From the NCBI RefSeq assembly GCF_009828095.1, contig NZ_WTYP01000001.1:806001-870000 (forward strand): a DNA stretch of 64,000 nt, written 5' to 3'. Source of the DNA: Pontixanthobacter luteolus (GTDB taxonomy: Bacteria; Pseudomonadota; Alphaproteobacteria; Sphingomonadales; Sphingomonadaceae). Both the position numbers and the translations under genes were made by a program. Shown here one piece after another: positions 38,659 to 48,069 of this stretch. The notes below the pieces were generated by a model. That model searched no databases. It was not told where the DNA came from and was given only the letters and a program-made list of their open reading frames with translations. Every line of letters starts with the position of its first letter. Positions within the stretch are counted from its first letter, which is position 1.

Positions 38659-40178
38659 TGCCCGAACCCCGCTTCCTCTGCCACGCGAGCAGCCTCGCGT
38701 GCGGCGGCGATCAGTGCACCGGCTTTTGCCTCGCATTCGCGCTGCTCATAAGCCGGGTCGCTATCGGCGACGATCCCTGCGCCGGCCTGAACGTTCATCA
38801 CGCCGTCTTTCACGACAGCGGTACGCAGGACGATACAGCTATCCACCGACCCATCAGGCGCGAAATATCCGACACCGCCGGCATACGCGCCGCGGGTTTC
38901 CGGCTCCAGTTCCGCGATAATCTCGCAAGCGCGGATCTTGGGCGCGCCGCTGACTGTTCCAGCCGGGAACCCGGCAAACATGGCATCGATCGCGTCATGT
39001 TCCGGGGCCAGATTGCCGACCACATTGCTTACGATATGCATGACGTGGCTGTACCGCTCCACCGTGAAGCTGTCGGTGACCTCCACACTGCCCTGAGATG
39101 CGACGCGGCCGACATCGTTTCGACCCAGATCGAGCAGCATCAGATGTTCGGCCCGCTCCTTTGCATCGGCAAGCAGGCTCTTTTCGGCTTCCCGGTCAGC
39201 CTCCGGGTTTTCACCGCGAGGCCGGGTTCCTGCAATCGGGCGGATCGTAACCTGGCCATCGCGGACGCGGACGAGAATTTCAGGGCTGGAGCCGACAACC
39301 GCAAACCCCGGAAGATCCAGGAAATAGAGGAACGGTGATGGATTGACCCGGCGCAGCGCACGGTAAAGCGCCAATGGCGGAAGCGGGAAGGGGCAGGTAA
39401 AGCGCTGCGCCAGCACAACCTGGAAAATATCACCCGCTTCGATGTACTCTTTTGCACGCAGGACCATCCGGGCATATTCGCCGCTGGCCATTGTCGGGGT
39501 CAGCTCCATTTCAGGGAGATCGACGGCAGAAACGGTTTCCCTGGCGGGTAAATTCAGCCTGCTCAGGATATCGTCGATACGGTCCGCAGCGCGTTCCAGC
39601 GCGCGCTCAATGTCTGAACCGTCCGCCCATAGCGGCGCGATTGCGAACAGCTCTTCAGTCAGGCCATCGAACACCAAAATTGCGGTCGGGCGTACGAACA
39701 GCATGTCCGGCAGGCCCAGATCGTTGTCCGGTGCGCGTGGCAATTTTTCCACCAGGCCGATGGTTTCATATCCAAAATAACCGACCAAGCAGGCGAGGGC
39801 GGGTGGCAGGGCATCGGGCACATCGATGCGGCATTCTTCGACCAGAGCGCGCAAGGCTGCGACGCTATCATCGCGTGCATCTGCAAAAGCATCGCGGTCA
39901 TGCTTCCAGATGCGGTTGATCGATGCCGACGCGCCCGACGCCTTGAAAATCAGATCAGGGTCGAGTCCCAGCAGGCTGTAACGCCCGCGAATTTCGCCGC
40001 CTTCTACGGATTCCAGCAGGAAATCCCCGCGCCCCGGTTCGATCAGCTTGACCGCAGCGCCGACCGGCGTTTCGGTATCGGCGATGATCTTGCGCCAAAC
40101 GAGCGCCGGCTTCCCCGCGCTGAGCTGAGCTCGCGCGGAATCGCTGTTCTCAAGATCTGCTTTGCCGGCGCTGCTCAT
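38655..40178 (-). CDS. trpE: Anthranilate synthase component I
   Basis: 507 residues, converts chorismate to anthranilate using ammonia from TrpG. The tryptophan feedback motif LLESVEG is near residue 55. The chorismate-binding domain has the usual blocks: DIFQVVLAQRF, PSPFLYFLDLPGF, RPIAGTRPRG, AKERAEHLMLLDLGRND and FPAGTVSGAPK. Eighteen bases separate its start from the ppiD-like stop. No leader peptide with tandem Trp codons is seen before it. Confidence 0.97.
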   Translation of the reverse strand: MSSAGKADLENSDSARAQLSAGKPALVWRKIIADTETPVGAAVKLIEPGRGDFLLESVEGGEIRGRYSLLGLDPDLIFKASGASASINRIWKHDRDAFADARDDSVAALRALVEECRIDVPDALPPALACLVGYFGYETIGLVEKLPRAPDNDLGLPDMLFVRPTAILVFDGLTEELFAIAPLWADGSDIERALERAADRIDDILSRLNLPARETVSAVDLPEMELTPTMASGEYARMVLRAKEYIEAGDIFQVVLAQRFTCPFPLPPLALYRALRRVNPSPFLYFLDLPGFAVVGSSPEILVRVRDGQVTIRPIAGTRPRGENPEADREAEKSLLADAKERAEHLMLLDLGRNDVGRVASQGSVEVTDSFTVERYSHVMHIVSNVVGNLAPEHDAIDAMFAGFPAGTVSGAPKIRACEIIAELEPETRGAYAGGVGYFAPDGSVDSCIVLRTAVVKDGVMNVQAGAGIVADSDPAYEQRECEAKAGALIAAAREAARVAEEAGFGQ

Positions 40179-40196
40179 CGAAAGGTCATGAACAGA

Positions 40197-42131
40197 TCAG
40201 AGATCGCCGCTGAGCTGCTTGCGCAGAGCCTCGATCGCCGCTTCGTTCTTGTCGATGCCCATTTCCTTGCTGATCGCCGTACGCAGCTGAGCGCCGTATT
40301 CGCGCCCGCTCTGGATGCTCAATTCGCGCTTCGTCTGCTCGAACAGCGGATCGTCGGTTGCGATCGTGCCAGCTTCGATGTCGTTAAGGCGAATGACGAA
40401 CCAGCCGCCGTCCCGCGGGGCTTCAAGGCGTTTCGTGGTGCCTTCCGCCATGCTGAAGAACAGCGCGAGAGGTGCAGGCACCTGGCCGCCCATCTGGGCC
40501 AGCTGAGCGCGGGTCAGTTTTACCGCATCGGGCCGGGGCAGGGTTGTCTCTTCTGCCTGCGCCGCAGCGGCAAGAGTATCGCCGCCTTCAACCCGCTTGA
40601 GAATGCGGTCAGCGGCAGCTTTCGCTTTTTTCGTGCCTTCGGACAGTTTCCATGCGCCTATCACGCCTTGCTTGATTTCAGCGAGAGGGGCCGCAGCCGA
40701 ATCCGTGATGTCGGAAACTTCAAAAACCAGATATGTCTGGCCGGGTACGATCTCGGCCAATTGTGGTTCGCTCTCATCCATTTGAAACGCCGTCTGCAGG
40801 GCAGGGGCCAGCACGTCAGGGATACGTTCTTGTGCAGTGCTGCCATAGACGATCCCCGCGCCGGTCACCGGTTTCGTTGAAACCAGCTCCAAGCTCATAT
40901 CGTCAGCGACTTCGCTGAGCGCAGCGCCATCATCGATGCGTTCTTCGATCTCGGCGGCCAGATCGGCCAGTGCACGGCGGCGTTTGTCCTGCCGCAGTGC
41001 CGTGAGAATTTCAGGGCGTGCCTGTTCAAGGTTACGGCCAGCCTTGCGGTCGATCTGGTCGACCCGCGCAACATGGAAGCCGAGCCCGCTGCGTGCCGGA
41101 GCAGCGATGGCGCCCCGATCCGCGGTGAATACTGCCTGGGCGACTGCTGCCGATGCCTGCGCGGAAAGGTCAGCCCGGGTTACCGGTCCGATCTTGGCTG
41201 TCTGAAGGCCTGCTTCACGTGCGGCGGCTTCCAGCGAACCGCCTGCACTTACGCGTTGCTGAATCGCGGCTGCAGCCTGCTGGGTCGGGACGATCAATTG
41301 AGTCATGGTACGTGTCTCGCTTGGCGCATAGACCGAGCGGTTTTCTTCGTAATAAGCAGCGATTTCTTGTGCCGTTGGTTCTGCGCGGTCGCCCAGGGCG
41401 TCGCTGCTGAACGTTGCGTAGCGGATCACACGGCGTTCCGGACGGATATAGTCACCGCGGGTCTCTTCGTAGAAAGCCTTCAGCTGCGCATCGGTCGGAT
41501 CATTGGTCGGCGCGAATGCTGCCGCTGGGATAATGCTGATCGCACCTTCACGGCTCTCGCGAAGCAGCGATGCATAACGCACGGCAAACTTATCCGGGGT
41601 TTTTGCGCCGAAAGAGGCGGGAACGAGCAACTGACGAGCAAGCAGGCCAGCGCGAAGATCATCGCGGAAGAATGCTTCGCTCATGCCGCGCTGGCCCAGC
41701 GCAGCACGGTAGGTTTCTTCGTCGAAATTGCCGTCTGAACCGCGAAATGCCGGGATGTTGATGATTTCACTGTTCACCAGATTGGTGCCTGCCCTCAGAC
41801 CAAACCGTTCTGCAAATGCCGAGATGGCAAACCGCTCGGTCAGTTGATCCAGCACAGTTTCCAACCCGTCCTGCTCGACAAAGGATTGCATCGACAGTGT
41901 CGGGTTCTGCTGCCGGGCGTTATCCACAGCGGCTGAAGCCGCACGGGACAAATCCGAAGCGCTGATCTTATCGTCGCCAACTACGGCCACTTGTTCGCCC
42001 GAAGCGACCCCGCCGCCGCCAAGCGTCGATACATCCGCGCTGGCAAAGGCGAAGGCGATAACCGCCAGAAACGCTAGGGTCAGGAAGATGCCCAGCTTGG
42101 ACTGGAACATTTTGCGAATGAGGGAAATCAT
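40197..42131 (-). CDS. Membrane-anchored peptidyl-prolyl isomerase (PpiD/SurA family)
   Basis: 644 residues. One N-terminal signal-anchor helix (about 12-31, KLGIFLTLAFLAVIAFAFAS) puts the rest in the periplasm. A SurA_N-like region (about 60-230) is followed by a parvulin-type PPIase domain (about 255-370: TMTQLIVPTQQAA, GLGFHVARVDQI) and a second helical/parvulin-like part. It should assist folding of secreted and outer-membrane proteins. The frame opens at 42239, but MISLIRKMFQSK at 42131 is the family N-terminus. It heads the trp-moa operon, a common sphingomonad arrangement. Confidence 0.88.
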   Translation of the reverse strand: MISLIRKMFQSKLGIFLTLAFLAVIAFAFASADVSTLGGGGVASGEQVAVVGDDKISASDLSRAASAAVDNARQQNPTLSMQSFVEQDGLETVLDQLTERFAISAFAERFGLRAGTNLVNSEIINIPAFRGSDGNFDEETYRAALGQRGMSEAFFRDDLRAGLLARQLLVPASFGAKTPDKFAVRYASLLRESREGAISIIPAAAFAPTNDPTDAQLKAFYEETRGDYIRPERRVIRYATFSSDALGDRAEPTAQEIAAYYEENRSVYAPSETRTMTQLIVPTQQAAAAIQQRVSAGGSLEAAAREAGLQTAKIGPVTRADLSAQASAAVAQAVFTADRGAIAAPARSGLGFHVARVDQIDRKAGRNLEQARPEILTALRQDKRRRALADLAAEIEERIDDGAALSEVADDMSLELVSTKPVTGAGIVYGSTAQERIPDVLAPALQTAFQMDESEPQLAEIVPGQTYLVFEVSDITDSAAAPLAEIKQGVIGAWKLSEGTKKAKAAADRILKRVEGGDTLAAAAQAEETTLPRPDAVKLTRAQLAQMGGQVPAPLALFFSMAEGTTKRLEAPRDGGWFVIRLNDIEAGTIATDDPLFEQTKRELSIQSGREYGAQLRTAISKEMGIDKNEAAIEALRKQLSGDL

Positions 42132-42153
42132 GCTTGGGTCTACATCCAGATTG

Positions 42154-42180
42154 AGAGCCGCCGATCTCGCATGCGGCTCT
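42154..42180. repeat. Perfect 8-base hairpin in the ppiD-like leader
   Basis: AGAGCCGC (42154-42161) pairs with GCGGCTCT (42173-42180) across an 11-base loop, 22 bases before the ppiD-like start. It could be a leader-RNA structure of the ppiD-trp operon. No T-run follows on either strand. Confidence 0.5.
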
Positions 42181-42223
42181 GGGAACAGTTTGGCCAAAGC
42201 CTTTATCGGCCCTGCGACCTCGC

Positions 42224-42237
42224 GGCAACAGGTTGCC
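42224..42237. promoter_or_regulatory. 14-base palindrome GGCAACAGGTTGCC, candidate operator
   Basis: Six-base arms with a two-base centre in the 218-base divergent region between the ppiD-like gene and tpiA. The shape suits a dimeric repressor, but no partner is known and no convincing promoter could be placed next to it. Confidence 0.35.
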
Positions 42238-42349
42238 AAGTCTTTTGACCTAAAGGAAAACTCCGTCTAGCGAACCTTGCGCTTAGCCCCATATAGTGGC
42301 GAGACCGATTCACCTTTACCCCCATATTCAAGTATTTCAGGAACTTAGC

Positions 42350-43114
42350 ATGGCCGAGCGGCCCTATATTGTTGGCAATTGGAAAATGAACGGGACCCGT
42401 GCGATGCTTTCCGAAGTGCGCGCGATCGACCGTTCGTCGCAGCGACTGATGAAAGTGGAGGTCGCATTGGCCCCTCCGTACACACTGATTCACGCTGTCC
42501 ATCGCGAAGTTGAACAGATCGGTGTGGGGGCGCAGGACTGCCACCCAGGCGTCGATGGTGCCAATACCGGCGACATCTCCGCATCGATGGTTGCAGACGC
42601 AGGCGCGAAATTCGTGATCCTCGGTCACAGCGAACGCCGCGAAAACCATAACGAAAGCAGCGAACTGATTCGCGCGAAAATCACCGCTGCCGTCGAGGCC
42701 GGGATGCGCGTAATTCTCTGCTGCGGCGAGAGCGAAGCCACAAGAGATGCTGGCGATGCCGAGGCGTTTGTCACAAAGCAGATCCGGGAATCGCTCCCCG
42801 ATGTGCTCGACAATCCTACTGACCAGCTTACCGTTGCCTATGAACCGATCTGGGCGATCGGCACGGGCAGGACCCCCACACTGGATGATATTGCAGCGAT
42901 GCATAGTTCGATCCACTCGACACTTGTCGACTTGTATGGCGAAGATCACGCAGCGCAGGTTCGCATTCTGTATGGCGGTTCGGTGAAGCCGGACAATGCA
43001 AAGGAATTGCTTGCAGTCGATGGTGTGGGCGGGGCTCTGGTGGGCGGCGCCAGCCTGGCGGCTGAAAGTTTCCTCGGCATCGTCCTTGCTGCCGCCGAGG
43101 CGCAGGACCAGTAA
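42350..43114 (+). CDS. tpiA: Triose-phosphate isomerase
   Basis: 254 residues, interconverts dihydroxyacetone phosphate and glyceraldehyde 3-phosphate. The active-site residues are visible: Lys in VGNWKMNG, His in ILGHSERRE, Glu in VAYEPIWAIGTG, and the phosphate loop LYGGSVKPDN. ATG 42350 is chosen (AGGAA upstream); the frame extends to 42296 without homology. It is divergent from the ppiD-trp operon and precedes secG by 73 bases. Confidence 0.97.
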   Translation: MAERPYIVGNWKMNGTRAMLSEVRAIDRSSQRLMKVEVALAPPYTLIHAVHREVEQIGVGAQDCHPGVDGANTGDISASMVADAGAKFVILGHSERRENHNESSELIRAKITAAVEAGMRVILCCGESEATRDAGDAEAFVTKQIRESLPDVLDNPTDQLTVAYEPIWAIGTGRTPTLDDIAAMHSSIHSTLVDLYGEDHAAQVRILYGGSVKPDNAKELLAVDGVGGALVGGASLAAESFLGIVLAAAEAQDQ

Positions 43115-43187
43115 CGATAGAGCAGCGCCTTGCCCTCGGGCTGTCTGGCGCTTACATGCTGCGGCAATCAACCAAGAGTAATCAAAT

Positions 43188-43535
43188 ATGTCCCTGTTTC
43201 TGTTTCTCACCGTCGTTCAGGCACTGATTGCCTTTGCAATGGTCATAGTCATCCTGATGCAACGCTCGGAAGGCGGCGGTCTGGGTGTCGGCGGGAGCCC
43301 GAACGGGATGATGAGTGCGCGCGGCGCTGCCGATTTCCTCAGCCGTTCGACAAAATGGCTGGCGATTGCGTTCGTGGTGTTGTCGATCGCCCTTGCAGCG
43401 ATTGCGGTGGAATCCAGCGGCACGGGTGAAATCACATCCACCGTTGATCGCTCGGTTGCCGCTGGCGAAGCTGCACCGGCTGCCGCTCCGGTCGAAGCCC
43501 CGTCAGACGACCCGCTCGCGGACCTCGATAACTAA
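43188..43535 (+). CDS. secG: Preprotein translocase subunit SecG
   Basis: 115 residues. Two transmembrane helices (about 3-21 and 53-72) enclose the conserved cytoplasmic loop IVILMQRSEGGGLG with SPNGMM. An Ala/Pro/Asp-rich tail follows TM2. SecG supports the SecYE channel during SecA-driven export. The tpiA-secG-pyrG order is widespread in alphaproteobacteria. Confidence 0.95.
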   Translation: MSLFLFLTVVQALIAFAMVIVILMQRSEGGGLGVGGSPNGMMSARGAADFLSRSTKWLAIAFVVLSIALAAIAVESSGTGEITSTVDRSVAAGEAAPAAAPVEAPSDDPLADLDN

Positions 43536-43612
43536 TCTTTTTCAATAACACTTGTGGATGGATGCGCGCCTGCGCAGCAATGTGCTTGCGCCGACTCCGA
43601 TTCCAGTCTTAA

Positions 43613-45259
<1,647 letters not shown>

Positions 45260-45604
45260 ATCTGGTTGCCGATTAAAACCCAAAAAACAAAGGCTTCCTT
45301 TTCTCAAGATTTCGGATTGACCTTCATTTGGGTAATTTCAGGCAAGTCCAAAGCGTCCAAAATTGTGACGTGCACCACAAATCCGGGTCAAGACCCTTTA
45401 TTTTCCTAGTGAAATCAAGCAAGGGTGACAGCGCGCGCTTCAATATGGGGTCGAAAGCGCTGCACGGTGGGTTATCCGAAATTTGGGCTTGTCCCGGATT
45501 TGATCGTCTTCTGCGACCCGGACGGTCAAATCCGGACGAGGCGACGCTTGTCGTCGCGGGGGTGGACTTTCGGGTCTGCCCCCAATTGATTCTGCACAAT
45601 GAAA
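45260..45604. other. Intergenic region after pyrG, no gene seen
   Basis: No supported coding sequence; small frames here have no plausible start, composition or homology. It holds the nonamer CAAATCCGG at 45378-45386, again at 45527-45535, and inverted at 45494-45502, plus a short stem GGGTC-AA-GACCC at 45385-45396. A weak AAAGG/CCTTT hairpin just after pyrG could end that transcript, but I cannot call it. Confidence 0.5.
45494..45535. repeat. Perfect 10-base inverted repeat CCGGATTTGA / TCAAATCCGG
   Basis: Arms at 45494-45503 and 45526-45535 with a 22-base loop. A further direct copy of the nonamer CAAATCCGG lies about 150 bases upstream at 45378. The repeat could be a protein site, an RNA hairpin or a remnant of a small repeat family. 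Confidence 0.5.
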
Positions 45605-45635
45605 AGGCCCGCCATGCTTGACGCAGGACGGGCCT
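45601..45635 (-). terminator. Intrinsic terminator of hsp20
   Basis: On the minus strand AGGCCCG (45635-45629) pairs with CGGGCCT (45611-45605), with additional inner pairing, and is followed by TTTC. It lies 24 bases after the hsp20 stop codon. Confidence 0.75.
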
Positions 45636-45659
45636 ATATCAATTCGGAATGCGGCTGAC

Positions 45660-46133
45660 TTAAGCGGCGTCTGCCTCGTCGCCATCATTCTTGACCACTT
45701 CCAGCGAAGCCTGGCCGTTCACCGAAATCTTTTTCGGTTTCATCGCCTCAGGTACCTCGCGCAGCAGATCAATGACGAGCAAGCCGTCTTCCAGCTTCGC
45801 GTCATCAACGCGGACATAATCGGCCAGTTCGAAACGGCGTTCGAAACCGCGGTTTGCGATCCCGACATGCAGCATGTCACCGCCATCTGCCTGTTCGTCT
45901 CGCTTCTTGCCCTGAATGGTGAGCAGGTTCTGCTGAGCGGTAATATCGAGGTCAGCTGGCTTGAAGCCCGCCACTGCAAGTGTGATGCGGTAATTGTCTT
46001 CGCCGCGACGCTCGATGTTGAAAGGGGGGTAATTGTCGCCACCGGTCGTACGCGCCTGATTTTCAAGCAAGTCGAAAAGGTGGTCGAAACCGACGGTGCT
46101 GCGGCGGTAGGGTGTGAAATCAAATCGTGACAT
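45660..46133 (-). CDS. Small heat-shock protein (Hsp20, alpha-crystallin family)
   Basis: 157 residues, ATP-independent holdase preventing aggregation of unfolded proteins. The N-terminus MSRFDFTPYRRSTVGFDHLFDLLE is that of alphaproteobacterial IbpA/HspA-type proteins. The alpha-crystallin domain covers about residues 38-130 (YPPFNIERRGEDNYRITLAV, AGFKPADLDI, GIANRGFERRFELADYV, DGLLVIDLLREVPE). The start is ATG 46133; the open frame to 46232 runs through the structured leader. The gene is preceded by an apparent sigma-32 promoter and ROSE-type thermometer, so heat control at both transcription and translation is likely. Confidence 0.95.
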   Translation of the reverse strand: MSRFDFTPYRRSTVGFDHLFDLLENQARTTGGDNYPPFNIERRGEDNYRITLAVAGFKPADLDITAQQNLLTIQGKKRDEQADGGDMLHVGIANRGFERRFELADYVRVDDAKLEDGLLVIDLLREVPEAMKPKKISVNGQASLEVVKNDGDEADAA

Positions 46134-46229
46134 TGTATCAAATCCTCTGTTGAGCAATTTGCCAGCCGGGGACCCGTTTGAAACGGCGACCCCGAAGGTT
46201 GAAGTTCCGGCCCGTTGCGGCGCCGGAAA
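46134..46229 (-). ncRNA. ROSE-type RNA thermometer in the hsp20 5' leader
   Basis: Three successive hairpins read on the minus strand. First, TTCCGGC with GCCGGAA (46228-46205). Second, CGGGG with CCCCG enclosing CCGTT/AACGG (46194-46167). Third, CAAATTGCT with AGGATTTG (46161-46139), whose 8 pairs bulge out one G and include the Shine-Dalgarno AGGA. The TTGCT strand opposite AGGA with a bulged G is the hallmark of ROSE elements that block translation of small heat-shock genes at low temperature. SD-to-ATG spacing is 9 bases. Confidence 0.8.
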
Positions 46230-46237
46230 CATGTATT

Positions 46238-46265
46238 ATCTAGGGTCAAACGCAGCGCGTTCAAG
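46238..46265 (-). promoter_or_regulatory. Candidate sigma-32 (RpoH) promoter of hsp20
   Basis: On the minus strand CTTGAA (46265-46260), 14-base spacer, then CCCTAGAT (46245-46238). This resembles the heat-shock consensus CTTGAA-N(13-15)-CCCCATnT. A start near 46230 would place the first thermometer hairpin right at the RNA 5' end. Confidence 0.6.
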
Positions 46266-46306
46266 AGGCTGCGCAATCGGCCTGACGGCCAGGAAAGAGT
46301 TTCACG

Positions 46307-46570
46307 ATGACCGCACCAAAAGTCGATATATATACGAAGTTTACTTGCGGCTATTGCCACCGCGCCAAGCAGCTGCTTGCCAGCAAAGGCGTGGATTTCA
46401 CTGAATTCGACATCTCGATGGGCGGCCCGGACAAGGCAGCCATGCTGAAGCGTGCCCCGGGTGCGCGAACTGTGCCGCAGATATTCATCGGTGACCGGCA
46501 CGTAGGTGGTTCGGACGAGCTGGCCGCGCTGGAGCGTGCAGGGGAGCTGGATGCCCTTCTGGCGGGATAG
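46307..46570 (+). CDS. grxC: Glutaredoxin 3
   Basis: 87 residues, glutathione-dependent thiol oxidoreductase of the cytoplasm. The dithiol active site CGYC is at residues 14-17, the cis-proline loop is ARTVPQIFIGDRHVGG, and the glutathione-binding GGSDEL follows. AGGAAAGAG lies upstream of ATG 46307. It is divergent from hsp20 and 6 bases ahead of the hydrolase gene. Confidence 0.95.
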   Translation: MTAPKVDIYTKFTCGYCHRAKQLLASKGVDFTEFDISMGGPDKAAMLKRAPGARTVPQIFIGDRHVGGSDELAALERAGELDALLAG

Positions 46571-46576
46571 AAACCT

Positions 46577-47401
46577 ATGCACCGCATTTCGATCCTTCAG
46601 ATGACTTCGGGCATCGACCCGGAAGAAAATGGCTCTGCAATTGTGGCAGCTGTCAAGGCGACCGCAGAAGGTGGCGGCAAGATGCTGTTCACGCCGGAAA
46701 TGTGCGGGTTGCTGGATCGGAATCGGAAAAGGGCCGCAAAACATATCGTTAGTGAGGGGCAGAACGGCGTCTTGACGTCAGTCTGTCAGGCGTGTGCGGA
46801 GCACGGTGTCTGGGCGTCGCTCGGTTCACTGCCGGTTCTGGCCGAGGCCGGAAGGTTCGCCAATCGTGCATTTGTAATTGATGCCGACGGCGAAATCCGT
46901 GGCAGATACGACAAGATCCATATGTTCGACGTGGACCTTGAGACCGGAGAAAGCTGGCGGGAATCCAATGCGTATCAGCCAGGAAATGCGGTTTCGACGA
47001 TAGACACACCGCTTGGGAAACTGGGTCTGACAATCTGTTATGACATAAGGTTTCCTGCATTGTTTCAAGAACTTGGCGGACAAAGATGCGATCTGATCGC
47101 AATTCCAGCAGCGTTCACGGTCCCGACGGGGCGGGACCATTGGCATATCCTGCAGCGCGCCCGAGCGATTGAAGCAAGCGCTTTCGTGGTCGCTGCAGCG
47201 CAGGTTGGCCAGCATGAGGATGGCAGGGATACATACGGGCACAGCCTGGTGGTCGATCCTTGGGGCAAAGTGATCCTCGACATGGAGCAGCGAGAAGGGT
47301 TGGAGTTTGCAGAACTGGACCTCTCCAGGATCGAAGAAGTCCGCCGGCAGCTTCCCAGTCTTGCCAACCGCCGCGATATCCCTAGGTCTGACGCACCATG
47401 A
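46577..47401 (+). CDS. Carbon-nitrogen hydrolase (nitrilase superfamily, Nit-type)
   Basis: 274 residues. The catalytic triad of the superfamily is visible: Glu41 (FTPEMCG), Lys113 (RYDKIHMFDVD) and Cys154 (TICYDIRFP). The segments and length fit the Nit1/deaminated-glutathione amidase group, which repairs a glutathione by-product; a neighbouring glutaredoxin gene agrees with a glutathione link, but substrate is inference. The stop overlaps the DUF1178 gene by four bases. Confidence 0.9.
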   Translation: MHRISILQMTSGIDPEENGSAIVAAVKATAEGGGKMLFTPEMCGLLDRNRKRAAKHIVSEGQNGVLTSVCQACAEHGVWASLGSLPVLAEAGRFANRAFVIDADGEIRGRYDKIHMFDVDLETGESWRESNAYQPGNAVSTIDTPLGKLGLTICYDIRFPALFQELGGQRCDLIAIPAAFTVPTGRDHWHILQRARAIEASAFVVAAAQVGQHEDGRDTYGHSLVVDPWGKVILDMEQREGLEFAELDLSRIEEVRRQLPSLANRRDIPRSDAP

Positions 47402-47883
47402 TTGTATTCGATCTCCACTGCGGCGAAGGGCACCGGTTTGAAGGTTGGTTCAAATCGACCGGTGACTTTGTTGAGCAGGGCAAAAATGGCTATCTGATGT
47501 GCCCGGAATGCGGGAGCACCCAGATTGCAAAGGCACCGATGGCGCCGGCCGTGCCAGTGAAGGGTAATGCACGAGCGCCTGATCAACCAGCCACCAGTCA
47601 GTCAACTGGAAGTGACAATGTTGCGCTTTCAAACAATAAGTTAGACCGGAAAGTTGTCAAATTTTTTGAAAAGTTGGCGACGGCTCAGGCGCAGGCTCTC
47701 AAGGACAGCAAATGGGTGGGCAAGGACTTTGCGGACAGATCGCGTGCCATGCACTACGGCGAACAGAAGCAGCAACTGATCCACGGGGAAGCGACGGCGG
47801 AACAGGCGCAGGACTTGATCGATGAAGGGGTTGCGGTTGCACCATTGCCGTTTCCCGTCACTCCGCCGGAAGATTTGAACTGA
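47398..47883 (+). CDS. DUF1178 family protein
   Basis: 161 residues, soluble. The N-terminus MIVFDLHCGEGHRFEGWF and the CPECGS pair near residue 40 form the small zinc-ribbon-like start typical of DUF1178. A helical C-terminal part contains AMHYGEQKQQLIHGEAT and DEGVAVAPLPF, also family features. Function is unknown. It overlaps the upstream hydrolase gene and is followed by a tRNA gene. Confidence 0.88.
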   Translation: MIVFDLHCGEGHRFEGWFKSTGDFVEQGKNGYLMCPECGSTQIAKAPMAPAVPVKGNARAPDQPATSQSTGSDNVALSNNKLDRKVVKFFEKLATAQAQALKDSKWVGKDFADRSRAMHYGEQKQQLIHGEATAEQAQDLIDEGVAVAPLPFPVTPPEDLN

Positions 47884-47912
47884 TTGCATCGTGCGTCTGA
47901 GAGCCTTAGAGG
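47884..47912 (+). promoter_or_regulatory. Candidate promoter of tRNA-Arg (TTGCAT-N17-TAGAGG)
   Basis: TTGCAT (47884-47889) and TAGAGG (47907-47912) are 17 bases apart and end 11 bases before the mature tRNA. The spacer shares the block TCTGAGAG, in the same register, with the candidate nuo promoter at 2591-2619. Confidence 0.55.
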
Positions 47913-47923
47913 CAATTTCGGTC

Positions 47924-48000
47924 GCGCCCGTAGCTCAGTCGGATAGAGCACCAGATTCCTAATCTGGGGGCCACAGGTTCGAATCCTGTCGGGCGCACCA
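47924..48000 (+). tRNA. tRNA-Arg, anticodon CCT
   Basis: 77 bases with encoded CCA. The acceptor stem GCGCCCG pairs with CGGGCGC. The D arm GCTCAGTCGGATAGAGC, anticodon stem CCAGA/TCTGG with loop TTCCTAA (anticodon CCT, codon AGG), and T arm ACAGG-TTCGAAT-CCTGT are all well formed. Confidence 0.97.
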
Positions 48001-48020
48001 TACCCTGCAAATCATCTCTT

Positions 48021-48069
48021 TAGAGCACCTGGCCAATCCGGCGGCCTGAGCGATCTGCGCGTGCTTTTT
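48021..48069 (+). terminator. Possible terminator of tRNA-Arg
   Basis: AGAGCAC pairs with GTGCTTT around a structured interior that contains a GGCC/GGCC stem, and ends in a run of five T at 48065-48069. The stem is interrupted, so this is tentative. Confidence 0.35.

Noticed and set aside
42277-42297. tpiA promoter from TTGCGC and TATAGT
   Set aside because: The two elements are only 9 bases apart, and no -35 exists at the correct distance from TATAGT.
40179-42349. Tryptophan attenuator upstream of trpE or of the ppiD-like gene
   Set aside because: No short reading frame with tandem Trp codons and no antiterminator/terminator pair could be found; the 18 bases before trpE are too short.
45328-45621. 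97-codon plus-strand frame in the gap after pyrG
   Set aside because: No ribosome binding site, atypical composition, and it runs into the hsp20 terminator.
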